NCBI GenBank assembly: GCA_028527945.1
Contig: JAQQAK010000047.1
Coordinates: 1 to 13,420, forward strand
Length of the DNA: 13,420 nucleotides
Origin: Spirochaetaceae bacterium
Lineage (GTDB): Bacteria; Spirochaetota; Spirochaetia; UBA9216
Direction: 5' to 3'
A program made the position numbers and the translations under genes. Positions 12,550 through 13,420 of the stretch are shown here, piece by piece; the first letter of the stretch is position 1; each line of letters begins with the position of its first letter. The notes beneath the pieces were generated by a model that was given only the letters and a program-made list of their open reading frames with translations, was not told where the DNA came from and ran no database searches.

Positions 12550-13420
12550 ATGAATCGATATTTCAGATTAAATAATGAATCGGAGCTTCTTTTTGATAAC
12601 AAGAATCAGGAAGGAGTTCTTTATAATTTCCTAATCAAGAAAATGTTTCTTATAAAAAAATCTGTCTATGAAGTGTTAGAAATGCTTGAAAAAGATTTAG
12701 CAATTAATGAAGTCGCCAAGAATACAGAATTTTCTATTGAAAATATACTGGAATTGACAAACTATTTATTAAACAAGGGATTTGGCGATTACTATTCATC
12801 TAAAGTTTATATAGAGAAACTCAGAGAGCCTGATCCTTTGGCAGCAAAAAGCCTTTGGAGAGATTCTAATATAAAATCTGTCAGCCTCTATTTATCTGGA
12901 GGCTGCTCTTTGGGGTGTCATCATTGCCGAACAGAAGATTTTCTTTTGAGCAATCCTTGTGAAACCTGTGCTATGCCGCTTGGAATGAGCAGGCAGGATA
13001 TGAGTTTGGAAATGATTGAAAAATATATTATATATTCTAGCAAACTGGGAGTAGAAGAAGTCGTATTAAAAATTGGAAATAGTCATGATCAGGAGGAGAG
13101 GATACTTCATGCTATAAAAGCTTGTTACCATGCGGGGATAACAAGAAGTATTATTTCGACTGGAGCAGGCTTAAATCAACAAATTTTAAGGGAAATGAGC
13201 CGTTATCATATCAAGCTCAGAATCAATTATTCTATTTCTATCAAAGAAGGACGCAATACAAGATCTGATTTTTTCAGTAATATCAAAGAGCAAATTGAAT
13301 CTGCAAATTTTTATGGGATTATACCTTCAATAAATCTTATTTCCCCTATAGAAATGATTTATAAAGACTTTATTACAGCCATAAAAAATGAACCTATATT
13401 TCATCAAAAAGGCAAGATAA
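12550..13420 (+). CDS. Second radical SAM protein with N-terminal winged-helix/RRE-like region (cut by window edge)
   Basis: At least 290 codons, open at the right edge. Residues 1-85 are compact, with three helices and a probable wing ('KKSVYEVLEMLEKDLAINEV...ILELTNYLLNKGF'), resembling the PqqD-like RiPP recognition element that binds leader peptides. A CX3CX2C radical SAM motif follows (Cys119, Cys123, Cys126 in 'GGCSLGCHHCRTED'), then an extra CxxC (Cys137/Cys140) that could hold a further metal or cluster. Where GGEP is normally found there is only 'VVLKIGNSHDQ' (171-181), so it is a divergent member. It starts 16 nt after the maturase stop with a weak AGAGAG site, so it is in the same operon. 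Two roles are possible: a second modification step, or leader presentation to the SPASM enzyme. Confidence 0.82.
   Translation, partial: MNRYFRLNNESELLFDNKNQEGVLYNFLIKKMFLIKKSVYEVLEMLEKDLAINEVAKNTEFSIENILELTNYLLNKGFGDYYSSKVYIEKLREPDPLAAKSLWRDSNIKSVSLYLSGGCSLGCHHCRTEDFLLSNPCETCAMPLGMSRQDMSLEMIEKYIIYSSKLGVEEVVLKIGNSHDQEERILHAIKACYHAGITRSIISTGAGLNQQILREMSRYHIKLRINYSISIKEGRNTRSDFFSNIKEQIESANFYGIIPSINLISPIEMIYKDFITAIKNEPIFHQKGKI

Overview
This window is most likely from a spirochaete of the Treponema type. The grounds are moderate to low GC, a GxxExxY-family gene inside repeated sequence, intergenic hairpin repeats with an ATGGA(C/A) loop, and a CPA2 antiporter paired with a PTS EIIA protein. No rRNA or other phylogenetic marker is present, so the assignment is an inference from style and not a proof. 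Everything from position 1 to about 10,290 is on the minus strand; the rightmost 2.7 kb is on the plus strand.

Left end (1-3154): the start of a type I-F CRISPR-Cas operon runs off the left edge, with cas1 followed by the Cas2-Cas3 fusion, cut after its HD motif. Just upstream of cas1 is an 18-codon ORF with a good ribosome binding site that looks like the first residues of an unrelated Cas3. Further upstream is a GxxExxY gene broken by an apparent 46-bp insertion. A diverged second copy of the inserted sequence lies on the other side of the gene. A WYL-domain regulator completes this part. No CRISPR array is visible.

Middle (3259-5667): a two-gene operon encodes a PTS EIIA-type phosphocarrier domain protein and a CPA2 cation/proton antiporter with a C-terminal CBS pair. 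They are joined by a TGATG overlap. The operon has a well-formed sigma70-type promoter and a leader of about 185 nt made of two near-identical 60-nt hairpin repeats around a third hairpin.

Middle right (5709-10351): marR and two ABC half-transporters overlap by ATGA junctions. They form a classic asymmetric (BmrCD/LmrCD/TM287-288-like) multidrug exporter operon, with a palindromic operator over the marR promoter.

Right end (10352-13420): after a 486-bp divergent intergenic region comes a putative RiPP cluster. It consists of a 73-residue precursor with a strict CX3CX3CX3C block and a Gly/Ala/Ser-rich tail, a radical SAM/SPASM maturase, and a second, divergent radical SAM protein with an N-terminal winged-helix-like (possibly RRE) region, cut by the right edge. 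I do not recognise the product. This is the most novel part of the window. The divergent exporter may contribute to export or immunity, but its regulator and architecture fit a general drug exporter equally well.
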